Below, piece after piece: positions 49,877 to 59,646 of a DNA stretch of 64,000 bases. The translations under genes were made by a program, and so were the position numbers. The stretch spans positions 248,001-312,000 of the forward strand of contig JACKCC010000009.1 of the NCBI GenBank assembly GCA_020634245.1, given 5' to 3'. The stretch comes from Ardenticatenaceae bacterium. Lineage in GTDB: Bacteria > Chloroflexota > Anaerolineae > Promineifilales > Promineifilaceae. The notes under the pieces are model-generated. The model was given only the letters and a program-made list of their open reading frames with translations, was not told the DNA's origin and ran no database searches. Each line of letters starts with the position of its first letter. The first letter of the stretch is position 1.

Positions 49877-52468
49877 TTATGCCTCCTTAAAGATAATTCG
49901 CTGGGGCCATTCGGCGTCAGGCTTCAAGTCAATTGGCCCATCATACTTCTTGACCTGGACATTACAACTGTTAAATCCAAGGTTTCCTTGATCGGTAGCG
50001 ATCGGTCCATTCAGGATATTGGTAGCACCAGCCTTGTCGACACCGGTTGCTTCGTCAATTTCAACCCAGGCACCTTCGCCCAGCGTAGTAACACCAGGAA
50101 GCATTCTCTCAGTAACATAAGCCGGGCGGATAACAGTTCCATGGCGGCTGGTAATTTGAACGACATCGCCTGTTTTGATCCCGCGCGCAGCTGCATCAAT
50201 CGGGCTAATCATGAACTCTTGTGGGAAGAATTCTCTTAGCCAGGGAATATTATCCAGAATCGAATGGCTCCGCCGTTTGTAGTGGATCGTATATAGTTGA
50301 AGCGGATAATCACCCTTGACCTTCTTATCCCAATCTGCGTAGGTGTCTTCAATACCTTCTTCGATGTGATCCCAGGTAGCAATGGGTGATTTCGGCGTAA
50401 AGCCATACCCTTCCACTGTATCAGCGTAAGTCTGGCAATGAATTTCAATCTTACCGCTAGGCGTTTCACGAGCAAAGGTTTCCGGATCATTGCGATAATC
50501 TTCGAATTCGGTGAAACCAAAGTTATCGTCCGCAGAACGCGGTACCTGGTAAGAACCCTTTTCCTTAAATTCCTTGTAACTGATACGCCCTTGCTGGGGT
50601 TCGCCTTCAACGCCCATTTCAGCAATATCTTCGGCTGTAATAGTGACCAGCGGTTCGTAGTCAACACCGTTTTCCATGATCACTTTAGCGCCGGCTAACT
50701 GGTTGTAAACCTGTTGTTGAATGGTGACGGGGTCGATTTCTTCCACATTCAACCCTAAACGCTTGCCAAGTTCGGCAGCTACCCACATGTCGTCTTTGGT
50801 TTCAAAGAGCGGTTCAACAACCTGGCTGGAGAAGAACAAAGCCTCGCGGTTACCGCTGGTAAACGTGCCGTACCGTTCCCACATCGTGGTAATGGGTAAA
50901 ACAACGTCAGCGTACCGGGAATCGGTGTTGTAAAAGTGACCCTGAGAAACTACAAACTCAACGGCCCGGTGTGCTTCGATACCTTTCGTCAAACCGGTGC
51001 ATTGGTTGAGCGTGATGTAACCACCATGGTAGATCATCTGGATATTGACATCCCGTACATCACCCTTGCCGGCGATATACTTGCCTTCCAGTGTTGCATT
51101 CCAGGCTTCGTTGTAGTTGATATTGGTGCTAACCGGGTTGGCAATACCGGGCACGCCAGAGCCGCCAGCACTGACAAGAGATGGTCCTGCATTGCCAGCG
51201 CGGTTGTGACAGCTTAAACCGGTGCCAGCCCCGGGAATGCCAATGTTGCCGGTCATGCAAGCCAAGGTGATAAAGGCCTGGGATGTGCTTGACCCACGAT
51301 GAATACGCGTGGTGGCCCCGCCACAAATGACCATGGTTGGCTTGGTGATAGCGTATTCAATGGCTAACTGACGGATCAGTTCCGGTGGGGTGCCACAGCG
51401 CTCGGCTGCCCATTCCGGGGTTTTGGGTTCGCCATCGTAGGTGCCTAATACGTAATCCTTGAAGTTTTCTTTGGGATCGGCTCCTTCGGACATGTGTTCG
51501 GCATCAAAGCCAACGGTGCATTTATTGAGGAATTCCCAGTCGATTAAGGGGTTGGTGGCCGGATCGTCTTCGGTGATCATGACGTAGGCCATGCCCAAAA
51601 GCATCGCCAGGTCGGTGGCCGGGCGGATGGGAATCCATTGGTCGGCCAATACTTGAGCGGATTCATTGTAATAGGGATCGACGAAGATGAATTTGGCGCC
51701 TGCTTTTTTGGCTTGCAAGTAGTTGTAGGTAGGGCTACCATTGCTGCTAACAGCCGGGTTGGCTCCCCACATGATGATAAGTTTTGATTTGCGCAACCGC
51801 ATCCGGTCGTTACCAGTATTGGAATAGCTGACTGTGTAAGAGCCGACGATTTTAACTGTGTCGGGCCAGGTGCCCCAGGATGTCATGCCCCAGCCAGTGG
51901 CATGGCCACCGTAAAGGCGCAGCGTACGCTGGACTTCCGATGGGCACACAGCGTAGATGGATTCGTTGCCGTGGTTTTCAACAACTCTTTTGATTTCGCT
52001 GGCAACGATGTCTAATGCTTCGTCCCAACTGATACGCACCCATTCGTCTTGCCCACGCAGTTCTTTTTTGCCGCCACCAGGCTCCCAATTTTTGCGCTTC
52101 ATGGGGTATTTGAGCCGGTCGGCAGCGAAGATTTGCATGCGCTGGGAACGGCCGCGTACACAGCCTCTTTGCTGCGGATAATCGGGGCTGTCGGGATGGG
52201 TATCGTCGGTCTTGACTCTGGTGACAACGCCGTCTACCACCTGAGCTTTGAGGAGGCACCGCCCACCACAGTTATGCCAACATGCGGCGGCGACCCATTT
52301 TTCCTCGGCGGCAGCGGCTTCTTTGGCTGCTTCAGCTGCTTTGAAGCCATATGATAGCCCTCCAGCCAACACGGCCGTTCCACCCAACGCACCACTCCAC
52401 TTAAGGAAACTGCGCCGGTTAAGAACCGTGTTATCGAGGGCTTTGTTGAGGAAATTATTTTCACTCAT
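49877..52468 (-). CDS. dmsA: DmsA-like molybdopterin oxidoreductase catalytic subunit
   Basis: An 863-residue enzyme of the DMSO reductase family. The Tat signal is NRRSFLKWSGALGG (about residues 17-30). CWHNCGGRCLLKAQVVDGVVTRVKTDD and GCVRGRSQ provide the 4Fe-4S cluster cysteines. IIMWGANPAVSSNGSPTYNY and VICGGATTRIHRGSSTSQAFI are molybdopterin-binding regions; the C-terminal ISPIDAAARGIKTGDVVQITSRHG is the MoCo-binding beta-barrel. It reduces an S- or N-oxide or related acceptor; the substrate cannot be read from sequence. It is linked to TorD, TatA and cofactor-supply genes downstream. Confidence 0.88.
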   Translation of the reverse strand: MSENNFLNKALDNTVLNRRSFLKWSGALGGTAVLAGGLSYGFKAAEAAKEAAAAEEKWVAAACWHNCGGRCLLKAQVVDGVVTRVKTDDTHPDSPDYPQQRGCVRGRSQRMQIFAADRLKYPMKRKNWEPGGGKKELRGQDEWVRISWDEALDIVASEIKRVVENHGNESIYAVCPSEVQRTLRLYGGHATGWGMTSWGTWPDTVKIVGSYTVSYSNTGNDRMRLRKSKLIIMWGANPAVSSNGSPTYNYLQAKKAGAKFIFVDPYYNESAQVLADQWIPIRPATDLAMLLGMAYVMITEDDPATNPLIDWEFLNKCTVGFDAEHMSEGADPKENFKDYVLGTYDGEPKTPEWAAERCGTPPELIRQLAIEYAITKPTMVICGGATTRIHRGSSTSQAFITLACMTGNIGIPGAGTGLSCHNRAGNAGPSLVSAGGSGVPGIANPVSTNINYNEAWNATLEGKYIAGKGDVRDVNIQMIYHGGYITLNQCTGLTKGIEAHRAVEFVVSQGHFYNTDSRYADVVLPITTMWERYGTFTSGNREALFFSSQVVEPLFETKDDMWVAAELGKRLGLNVEEIDPVTIQQQVYNQLAGAKVIMENGVDYEPLVTITAEDIAEMGVEGEPQQGRISYKEFKEKGSYQVPRSADDNFGFTEFEDYRNDPETFARETPSGKIEIHCQTYADTVEGYGFTPKSPIATWDHIEEGIEDTYADWDKKVKGDYPLQLYTIHYKRRSHSILDNIPWLREFFPQEFMISPIDAAARGIKTGDVVQITSRHGTVIRPAYVTERMLPGVTTLGEGAWVEIDEATGVDKAGATNILNGPIATDQGNLGFNSCNVQVKKYDGPIDLKPDAEWPQRIIFKEA

Positions 52469-52712
52469 TTACTCTTCCTCCATGAGGTTGTCAAACATTT
52501 GACTAAACTAAACTTCACTAAAACTGAATCTTCCCTAAAAATTAGATTGTGCTGAACTTCTTGCAATAACCGCCTCCTGAAATAGCTACTTTTGTTTTCA
52601 ATCGACATTAATCTCAAGTTACTGTTTCAGGATACAGCGGATGAGCCTTCAACACATCCTGCAGTGGAGGAATATCTGATCACCCAGTTGGGTGATATTT
52701 TTTCAAGCAGCC
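52469..52712. other. Intergenic region between narL-type gene and dmsA
   Basis: It contains the dmsA ribosome site (GGAGGAAGAG before the ATG), an inverted repeat ATCACCC/GGGTGAT with a run of six T on the plus strand (52678-52703), and CTGAAA...TTTCAG repeats (52578-52630). It should hold the dms promoter and the target of the NarL-type regulator. No further gene is seen. Confidence 0.5.
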
Positions 52713-53363
52713 TTATTCAGGGAAAACAATTCCTTTTTGGACAGCATAAGCGGCAGCCTGTGTCCGATTTTCCAGCTGTAATTTAGCCAGGATATGGCTA
52801 ATGTGGGATTTGACAGTGTTGACCGTAATGACTAATTCTTCGGCAATTTGGGGATTGCTGGCTCCCTGAGATAACAGGTGTAGGACTTCAATTTCACGCT
52901 CAGTCAGTTCATGAGCAGCACCAGACTCATGTCCATCATTATTGGCCATAATTTTCAAGAGTCGGCTGGCCATAGCCCGTGTCATTGCCACTTCATTCCG
53001 GGTCACACCATCCAGTAGTTCAAACAATTCAGCTGCATCCAGGTCTTTGAGCAGGTAACCGGCCGCACCCAGGCGAACAGCCTCGTAGAGATGTTCATCA
53101 AGCTCGGAAGCGGTTAACATAACAACGGCAATATCGGGCAAAGACTGGCGAATTTTACGGGTGGCTTCTAGTCCATCCCCATCCGGCATTTGTATGTCCA
53201 TGAGGATAACGTCGGGGCGCAATTGATGGGCTAATTGGACGGCCTCTTGGCCGCTGGATGCCTCGCCAACCACTTCAACCAGGTCGTCATGGGCGCGCAT
53301 GAGGCCGATTAGTCCCTGGCGAAATAGTTTGTGATCATCAACAACAACGATTTTTATCGTCAT
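52713..53363 (-). CDS. NarL/FixJ-family response regulator
   Basis: A 216-residue regulator. Receiver domain: acidic pair VVDDHKLFRQG, phosphate acceptor Asp in VILMDIQMPDGDG (about residue 55), MLTASELDEH and Lys in YLLKDLDAAELFE. C-terminal LuxR-type helix-turn-helix: LTEREIEVLHLLSQGASNPQIAEELVITVNTVKSHISHILAKLQ. It should be phosphorylated by the kinase encoded two genes upstream and act on the dms promoter just downstream. Confidence 0.9.
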   Translation of the reverse strand: MTIKIVVVDDHKLFRQGLIGLMRAHDDLVEVVGEASSGQEAVQLAHQLRPDVILMDIQMPDGDGLEATRKIRQSLPDIAVVMLTASELDEHLYEAVRLGAAGYLLKDLDAAELFELLDGVTRNEVAMTRAMASRLLKIMANNDGHESGAAHELTEREIEVLHLLSQGASNPQIAEELVITVNTVKSHISHILAKLQLENRTQAAAYAVQKGIVFPE

Positions 53364-53418
53364 AGATTTTTCCTTTCCAGAATCAGATATTTCTAGAATA
53401 TGCTCGTGTTTCCCAGTC

Positions 53419-54339
53419 CTAGATACCAGCGCGTACGTGGGTCGCGTAAAATAGGAATCGCCCTAAAATCTCAGAAACCAACACCAGCAAACAGGACAAA
53501 TAAATCGGATTAGCGATCTCGTATCCTGTCTCTTTGTGGCGATACAGACTGTAAGCGGCAAGGCTAAACCAACCCACTCCGGTAAATAGGGCGATGTAAC
53601 GCAGCCCAAACAAAGGCCGGTAAAGGCCCAACAAAAGAATCAAGCTGGTTTGGGCGGAAATGTCTCCCTGGCTTAACTGACCGATGAGAATCAGGTTGAG
53701 GATCAAGTTGATGACGGCCGTTACCAAAGCCACCCCCGCCAACCAAATGAATGATTGATGGACGATCTGGCGGCGTACGGCCGTTTCCGGCGCACCAGCC
53801 ACTTCAGACACCTTCAAATCCATAACTAACAGCACGGCAACGGCCGTTATCCCCAACGTAAACGCCGTCAGCAAAAAAGTAATCACCGTTAACGGCGAAT
53901 CCCACGAAGCATGCGTCGGCAGCAAATATATTTGAGACATGCAATAAACACTTAAGCTGCCCACCACAACTGCCAGCCACCCCAGGCCGGTTTTCAGACG
54001 ATAGTGGTCCAGAGTAAACCATTGCAAATACAACAACACACCCACGGCCAGGAAAAACGAAACCGTAAAGAGAATCTCACGGCTCAACCAGGACATACGC
54101 AAATTCAGCGCGGCCAACAATGAAAAAATGGGACGGCTCAAATGAAAATGGGAGCCAATAATTGCAACGATAATAGTCAAGAAAACAGCCAAAACCGGGA
54201 TGCGGATGATGTAGTCAATAATGGAACGGCCGTGCCGCCGCACCGCCACCGCTCGTATCACCCACAAACCCAGCATGGCGCCAACCGCCAACTGCATCAA
54301 GATTGTATAAACCGGTAAAGCCCACTCACGAACATTCAT
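53419..54339 (-). CDS. DmsC-like membrane protein within the two-component operon
   Basis: A 306-residue paralogue of the 48319 anchor, with the same features: GSHFHLSRPIFSLLAALNLRMSWLSREILF and the end VSEILGRFLFYATHVRAGI. No DmsA or DmsB gene accompanies it. It lies between a kinase and its regulator, 11 bp after the kinase stop. It may act as a quinone-binding sensory subunit, or as a second anchor for the same enzyme. Confidence 0.85.
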   Translation of the reverse strand: MNVREWALPVYTILMQLAVGAMLGLWVIRAVAVRRHGRSIIDYIIRIPVLAVFLTIIVAIIGSHFHLSRPIFSLLAALNLRMSWLSREILFTVSFFLAVGVLLYLQWFTLDHYRLKTGLGWLAVVVGSLSVYCMSQIYLLPTHASWDSPLTVITFLLTAFTLGITAVAVLLVMDLKVSEVAGAPETAVRRQIVHQSFIWLAGVALVTAVINLILNLILIGQLSQGDISAQTSLILLLGLYRPLFGLRYIALFTGVGWFSLAAYSLYRHKETGYEIANPIYLSCLLVLVSEILGRFLFYATHVRAGI

Positions 54340-54350
54340 AACATATCCAG

Positions 54351-56408
54351 CTATTGCAGTGCCAAATTCTGCTTCCTCAGCTTCTCCTCCGCCAAACAGG
54401 GAAACCGACATCGAACCAGCGTGCCTTCTCCGGGGCCTGAATGCACAACCAATTCACCGCCAACCGCCTGCGCCCGCTCATGCATCGTTTGTAAGCCAAA
54501 GCTGCGCTTCCCATTGTCATTACTCACAAAACCAACCCCATCATCTATCACTTCCATCAACAGATATTCACATTGATTGGCAGTCTGCTTCTGCGCGATA
54601 TGCACGCGCACACGACTGGCGCCCGCATGTTTACGCACATTCGTCAACGCCTCTTGCAAAATACAAACCAACTGCACTTCAGCCAATGAAGCCAGGTTAA
54701 GCGAACCATCCACTTCGTTGTCAAAATGGGTGGCAATACTTGTCTGGATACCAAACTCATTGAGATATTCATCAATCGCCGAAACCAGCCCCTTTTCGTT
54801 GGCCAACGTCGTCCGCAAACTCAGAATATTCTCCCGCACATCCGCGTGCGCCACCTGAACCGCCTGCCGCATTTGTTCCAGTTCGGCACGAAGCGCATCT
54901 TGTTTGTCGCGCTTGAGCAAAGTTTCCAGAGTTTGGACCTGTAAATTCAAATATCCCAAAACCTGGGCCAGCCCGTCGTGCATTTCACGAGCAATGCGGC
55001 CTCGTTCTTCAATAATGGAAAACGATTGCAACTGAGAGGTCATCAAACCATGCTGGATGGCGATCACCACCTGATCGGCCAGACACTCCAGCCAAATCAG
55101 ATCCGTATCCGAGTAAGACTCGCCTTCACACCGGGCGATCCACAAAGCACCAATCGGCTTTTCATCCAAATCAAGATGGACGATCGCGGCCGTACTGGCC
55201 AATTTTTCACTAAAAAAACAAAGATTTTCAAAGCTATCCGGCGGTTCGTCTACCGAAAAGCAGTAGGACTCAGAATTAAGAAGGGTGGTGATGATAAGGG
55301 AGTTTTCAACTTTGACGGGTGAATCGACGATACTAGTCTGGCTATCGTTGGAATAACATTTTAACTCCAGGTTGGGCAGTTCACCCGTTAACAACGCCAG
55401 CCCCATAAAGTCGGATTGCAAGAGTTTACGGCCGTTATCCACAATATAAAGCAAAATATCATCCACATCATGCAGTTCCGCAATATGCCTGCTAATATTG
55501 ATCAGCGCATCCGTCCAGTTTTCGGCCGTTTGCCGGGCAGTAATCTGCGCAACAAAAGCAGACTGCTGCGCCCGATCCCGCTCATCCTGCAATTCACGCA
55601 TCTGCTGCTTACGGATTGCATCAAAAACATCCAAGCCCCGCACCACAAAAGCCGCCACCGCGATGGCCGACAGCATTCGCCAAAACTGAATCGGCAGCCC
55701 AGTCGTCTCTAAAACACGATCATAATCAAGCCAGTTTACCAGACCGAATGGCTTGGCCGGTTCAGCCTGTTCACCTGTAAAAGCATCATAGACCGTTCGA
55801 TTGTAATTGTAATAAGATGCCGGTCCGTAAGGTGCTGCCGGGACGACCAACCCCACCACAAAAGCCTCAAACAGAAAAGCCAATCCCGTAGCCAACATAA
55901 ACCCGGCCACATCATAATACCCTAGCCTCTTTTGTTCCCACCATTGCCGCAAAAAGCCAATTCCGGCCATGATACTGCCCGGCAGATACAACAAATAGCG
56001 TGACCAAATGTCAATGGGAATCTCAATCGGTGACGGCGTAACAAAAGTAGTTGAAGCATACGTAATGACAAAAGCAATGGGAACAATCAATAAACCGGGA
56101 ATCAGATGCGTCCAGGCCGGTAAAGCAGTGATCTTCGTCATTACCCCCCAACCAAAAATCAACAGCAGCAGACCGCTGGTGGGTTGCAGAATCATTCGCG
56201 CCACATTGACGATTTGATCCGTTCTGGCATCAGTGCCATAAACTTGCAGCATATCCAACCAGGCAATAGTCGCATAAACCAGACCAAACGCCGCCAGCCA
56301 CGGAATTTGCTTGCGTAGCGGCAAATCGCCATCGTGCCGCAATTGCAAACTGGCCGCTAATCCCAGGCTAAAAAATGCCAAACCATAAAAAAAGTAAACC
56401 GCAATCAT
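54351..56408 (-). CDS. NarX/DegS-type sensor histidine kinase with 7-TM-like input and GAF
   Basis: A 685-residue kinase. The N-terminal 250 residues contain about seven hydrophobic segments (7TM-like input). A coiled coil (about 270-290) and a GAF-like domain (about 295-460) follow. HisKA_3: ERGRIAREMHDGLAQVLGYLNLQ, with the phosphorylated His in REMHDG. ATPase: LQEALTNVRKHAGASRVRV and DDGVGF, then GLQTMHERAQAVGG. It pairs with the NarL-type regulator. The membrane or the DmsC-like partner could be the signal source (quinone state). Confidence 0.88.
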   Translation of the reverse strand: MIAVYFFYGLAFFSLGLAASLQLRHDGDLPLRKQIPWLAAFGLVYATIAWLDMLQVYGTDARTDQIVNVARMILQPTSGLLLLIFGWGVMTKITALPAWTHLIPGLLIVPIAFVITYASTTFVTPSPIEIPIDIWSRYLLYLPGSIMAGIGFLRQWWEQKRLGYYDVAGFMLATGLAFLFEAFVVGLVVPAAPYGPASYYNYNRTVYDAFTGEQAEPAKPFGLVNWLDYDRVLETTGLPIQFWRMLSAIAVAAFVVRGLDVFDAIRKQQMRELQDERDRAQQSAFVAQITARQTAENWTDALINISRHIAELHDVDDILLYIVDNGRKLLQSDFMGLALLTGELPNLELKCYSNDSQTSIVDSPVKVENSLIITTLLNSESYCFSVDEPPDSFENLCFFSEKLASTAAIVHLDLDEKPIGALWIARCEGESYSDTDLIWLECLADQVVIAIQHGLMTSQLQSFSIIEERGRIAREMHDGLAQVLGYLNLQVQTLETLLKRDKQDALRAELEQMRQAVQVAHADVRENILSLRTTLANEKGLVSAIDEYLNEFGIQTSIATHFDNEVDGSLNLASLAEVQLVCILQEALTNVRKHAGASRVRVHIAQKQTANQCEYLLMEVIDDGVGFVSNDNGKRSFGLQTMHERAQAVGGELVVHSGPGEGTLVRCRFPCLAEEKLRKQNLALQ

Positions 56409-56671
56409 TTGTACTTATCACATTGGCCATTACGGCAAAGATTTTTATAAACCGCAAATAAAGGACCAATGCATCTACTAGCATCTCAGAATCAGGGGGA
56501 AGGAGCTAGTGACAAAAGTCATTACCGCCAATGCAAATTATCATAACAAAACCCATCAAAAGGATGGGCCATCCAGGTAATGGGCCAGATGCCGCGAAGC
56601 TCGTAGATAAACTCAAACTTCATGTTGCATTTGCGAGAAGCCTGTACTGAGCAAAGCCGAAGTGATGGTGA

Positions 56672-56937
56672 CTACTTTTTTAGTGCGTCTCGTTCCATCT
56701 CAGTTAACCGTAACTGTTTCTTCAACTGAGCAACCTCTGCATTCCGCTCTTTAGGTCGCCCTTTGCCGGAAATGTTCGCTGTGGACCATCCCGGAACTCG
56801 CTCCACCAGTGTGATAAACTGCTACGACTGATCCCCATGTCTTCAGCAAATTCATCCGGCGTTTCATCTGTTTGATATGAGAGCCGCACAGCCCCAATTT
56901 CGAATTTCCACGTGAACTCTCTCCAGACTTTACCCAT
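56672..56937 (-). pseudogene. IS3-family OrfA remnant with a frameshift
   Basis: The first part reads MGKVWREFTWKFEIGAVRLSYQTDETPDEFAEDMGISRSSLSHWWSEFRDGPQR, an IS3 OrfA helix-turn-helix. Near 56760 a one-base loss shifts the frame; the proper continuation is RPKERNAEVAQLKKQLRLTEMERDALKK, ending at TAG 56672-56674. No OrfB is present. Clearly a decayed element. Confidence 0.75.
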
Positions 56938-56978
56938 TGTTATCCTTCATTTGTGTGAACATGTGTCTTATCTCCATA

Positions 56979-57001
56979 TCCACTAAATGGGGTAAAGTCC
57001 A
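56979..57001. repeat. End of the IS3-family remnant
   Basis: On the minus strand TGGACTTTACCCCATTTAG lies upstream of the OrfA remnant and begins with TG, as IS3-family ends do. The opposite end was not found. Confidence 0.5.
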
Positions 57002-57463
57002 GTTCATTCGATTGTCAAGGAGCCAAAAATGTTTATTATTTTTGCAAAGGAAGTGTCTAACTCATCGCGAATAGTGGAGCTGCCTTCGCACACCGGTTCA
57101 AACAGAAAATCAACCCAGGCGAACATGCTGTCGAACTGCCTGGCCAATATTTCAGCATCCCCATATCGTTGCTAGAGCAGCCACGGCGCGATAACGGCCG
57201 TATCCGCCCTAGCCACTACGCCAGGAAGAAACGGCCGCTGTCTATATTATTAAAGACAATTGGCTGGCAGAAATTAAGAAAATATTGCTTAAATGCAAAC
57301 TTGTGCGCAGGAAATGCGAAACAAAGAGCGAATCGGGGCGTAGTTACAATAAATCCCCTTTGTTGTACATTAAATATGAACGAATCTACAAAGTAATCGA
57401 GGCTTTTCCAAGTAGCAATCATTCTAGATTAATGGAATGAGGGTCTTCAGGATTTCGTGGGGC

Positions 57464-57521
57464 GTAGGGGCGTACCCTTGTGCCCGCCCTACTCTGGGCG
57501 ACCACAAGGGTACGCCCCTAC
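57464..57521. repeat. Dispersed GTAGGGGCGTACC palindrome
   Basis: GTAGGGGCGTACCCTTGTG and its exact complement (57503-57521) with a 20-bp centre containing a second smaller GCCC...GGGC stem. This kind of palindrome recurs in Chloroflexota intergenic regions. Confidence 0.65.
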
Positions 57522-57620
57522 ATGACAAGACCCCGTGAATTCCCAAAGAGCCTGGAATGATTTGAGATATATCCATGCAGTTGCTTCGGTTATCCGACGC
57601 ATTAAGTTTTAGGAGTGAAT

Positions 57621-58742
57621 ATGAAAAAATATAGAGTCGGGATTATTGGCTGTGGTGCTATTTTTATGGTACATGCCTATCCGCTACATATGCTTGAGAA
57701 TGTAGAAATCAAGGCCGTATGCGACATTAAGCCACAAGCAAGGGAAATGGCCGCTCAGCTATTTAATTGTGATGCTTATGAAGATTATCAGGAGATGCTT
57801 AAACGCGACGACCTGGATGTGGTCCACATTCTGACCCCTCATTATTTACATGCTCCGATGGTGATTGATGCGGCCAATTCTGGACGGCATGTTCTAACTG
57901 AAAAGCCCATGGCGATTTCTGTGGAAGAAGCCAAGGCAGAAATTGAGGCTGGAAAACGGAATAATGTCACAATTGGTGTGATTAGCCAGAATCGGTACAA
58001 CTCAGCATCTGTTGCCATCAAAGAAGCGATTGATAATGGAAGTCTTGGGAAAGTCATTGGACAGCGTATCCTTTTGTCTTGGTTCAAGCCCGCTTCCTAT
58101 TACGCCAACAGCGACTGGCATGGTACATGGGATAGAGAAGGTGGTTCGTTGATGATCGATCAGGCCATTCATGTAATGGACCTGGCACGTTGGTTTGTTA
58201 ATGATGAAATTGAAACTGTTCAGGCGTCATACAGTAACCGAAACCACCCGACCATTGAGACAGAGGATACGGCCGAAGGAATCATCAAGTACAAAAACGG
58301 CGTTCAATCTGTGTTCTTTGCCACCAATAATTTTACTTATAACTCACCGGTTCTGGTCGAAACGCACTGCGAAAATGGCATGGCCCTTATGGAGTTTGAC
58401 CGTGCTCAAATCACATATAGGAACGGCCGTGAACTAAACGTAATCAATGACCCCAACGATACCTTGGATGAAGACGCATATCAGGCCTTCTTCAATCAGC
58501 CGTCGTCCCAAGTTGCTATTAAAACACTAACCGAATGGGGCGTGGTCGGACTGCCAATCACATGGAGAACGCCTCGTGCTTATTGGGGCGTCACACATAT
58601 TAAACAGATTAGGAATTTCTATCAAAGCCTAGAGAAAGGAGTTGAACCAGACATTACCGCAGAAGAAGCATTTAAGACTCAGGCTTTGATCATGGCGATC
58701 TATGAGTCAGGCAGAACCAAACAGGAAATCAAACTCCATTAA
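57621..58742 (+). CDS. Gfo/Idh/MocA-family NAD(P)-dependent oxidoreductase
   Basis: A 373-residue dehydrogenase. The N-terminal YRVGIIGCGAIFMVHAYPL is the GxGxxx dinucleotide site; VHILTPHYLHAPMVIDAANSGRHVLTEKPMAI contains the EKP motif with the conserved Lys; GGSLMIDQAIHVMDLARWF has the family His. Such enzymes oxidise sugars, inositols or related alcohols. The ATG at 57621 follows AGGAG by 5 bp. The Dpp-type transporter downstream suggests an oligosaccharide or glycoside path. Confidence 0.85.
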   Translation: MKKYRVGIIGCGAIFMVHAYPLHMLENVEIKAVCDIKPQAREMAAQLFNCDAYEDYQEMLKRDDLDVVHILTPHYLHAPMVIDAANSGRHVLTEKPMAISVEEAKAEIEAGKRNNVTIGVISQNRYNSASVAIKEAIDNGSLGKVIGQRILLSWFKPASYYANSDWHGTWDREGGSLMIDQAIHVMDLARWFVNDEIETVQASYSNRNHPTIETEDTAEGIIKYKNGVQSVFFATNNFTYNSPVLVETHCENGMALMEFDRAQITYRNGRELNVINDPNDTLDEDAYQAFFNQPSSQVAIKTLTEWGVVGLPITWRTPRAYWGVTHIKQIRNFYQSLEKGVEPDITAEEAFKTQALIMAIYESGRTKQEIKLH

Positions 58743-59012
58743 TTGCGCGGAGGTAAAAACCTGCGGAATATGCAGCAGCTTCACAATATCTAACAACTTG
58801 GCACACGTAGATCCTGGCGAAGAGTCCAATTGAACTTGACCGAGAGCGATAATACTTAAAATGGGATCAAGCTGCACATCTGCCACTCTGATAACAGCCC
58901 TGCCGCAGGCGCTTACACATGGCATAACCGATAACGGGCCGTTATCAGAGAAGATCTGTTGAGAAGGGGATTTGAAATGGGCATTGTCCCATTAACCAGG
59001 AGATGACATAGC

Positions 59013-59399
59013 ATGGTTTCAGACTCCCAACAACTACAAATTGTGGTTATTCCAAAAGTGTTTGTGCCCTATAAAAATGATGTCAGGTTGAATAAAAAAG
59101 AGAAGTCTAGCCTTATCCATAATAATATTCCAATGATTTGGATACAGGATGGGCTGGAGTTTAGGCTCGATGTCACTTTGCCGGAAGCCAGCACCTTGGA
59201 GGTATTGTTCCCACCAATAGCTGAGACGCTAACCGTCAATGGTAGGATGGTCTGGAAAAAATCGCTTGGTCAACTGTTCCCCTCTGAGGAAACACAGGCA
59301 GAAGAAAAACCTACGGGATTAATTCTGAAGTGCAATTCGGGCGGCGCGTTGCATATATTGGCAACTTTTCAGGAAAAGACGAAACCAAATGCGAAGTGA
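59013..59399 (+). CDS. Unknown 128-residue protein
   Basis: No known family is recognised with certainty. The centre reads LEFRLDVTLPEASTLEVLFPPIAETLTVNGRMVW, a beta-rich pattern with some likeness to the C-terminal domain of alpha-L-rhamnosidases (a common Chloroflexota neighbour of sugar transporters). It may be the rest of a lost glycosidase. AGGAG lies 10 bp before the ATG. No upstream catalytic part was found in 58743-59012. Confidence 0.5.
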   Translation: MVSDSQQLQIVVIPKVFVPYKNDVRLNKKEKSSLIHNNIPMIWIQDGLEFRLDVTLPEASTLEVLFPPIAETLTVNGRMVWKKSLGQLFPSEETQAEEKPTGLILKCNSGGALHILATFQEKTKPNAK

Positions 59400-59646
59400 A
59401 ACAAGAAATGGGGCGAATTGAAGAAATGAAGATACGAAATTATGCTTGGAATGTTAGGGTTTTCTTGGTTTAGCAGAATTGTTAATAGTTGGAGAGTATC
59501 CCCAAAAATATGGCAAATGAAAATTCAGGTGATGCCTTTGAAAGGAGGTGAAGCATAGAAGCCAAGTAGATTATTGTATTTTAGATGGTACACATTAAAG
59601 AATTTTTGAGAAAAAACATCCGTCAACAATTGTTATGGAGGACATA

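Larger units (their letters stand above)
56409..57620. other. Gene-poor 1.2-kb region
   Basis: It holds the IS3-family remnant (56672-57001), an octamer ACGGCCGT near 57193 and the dispersed palindrome at 57464-57521. No intact gene was recognised. It separates the minus-strand respiratory cluster from the plus-strand genes that follow. Confidence 0.6.

Noticed and set aside
52678..52703. Terminator for the narL-type gene
   Set aside because: The T run follows the stem on the plus strand, opposite to the direction of transcription here, so it is kept only as an inverted repeat.
58707..58925. Minus-strand reading frame of 72 codons overlapping the end of the Gfo/Idh gene
   Set aside because: No known family, overlaps a real gene end and lacks a ribosome site; probably chance.
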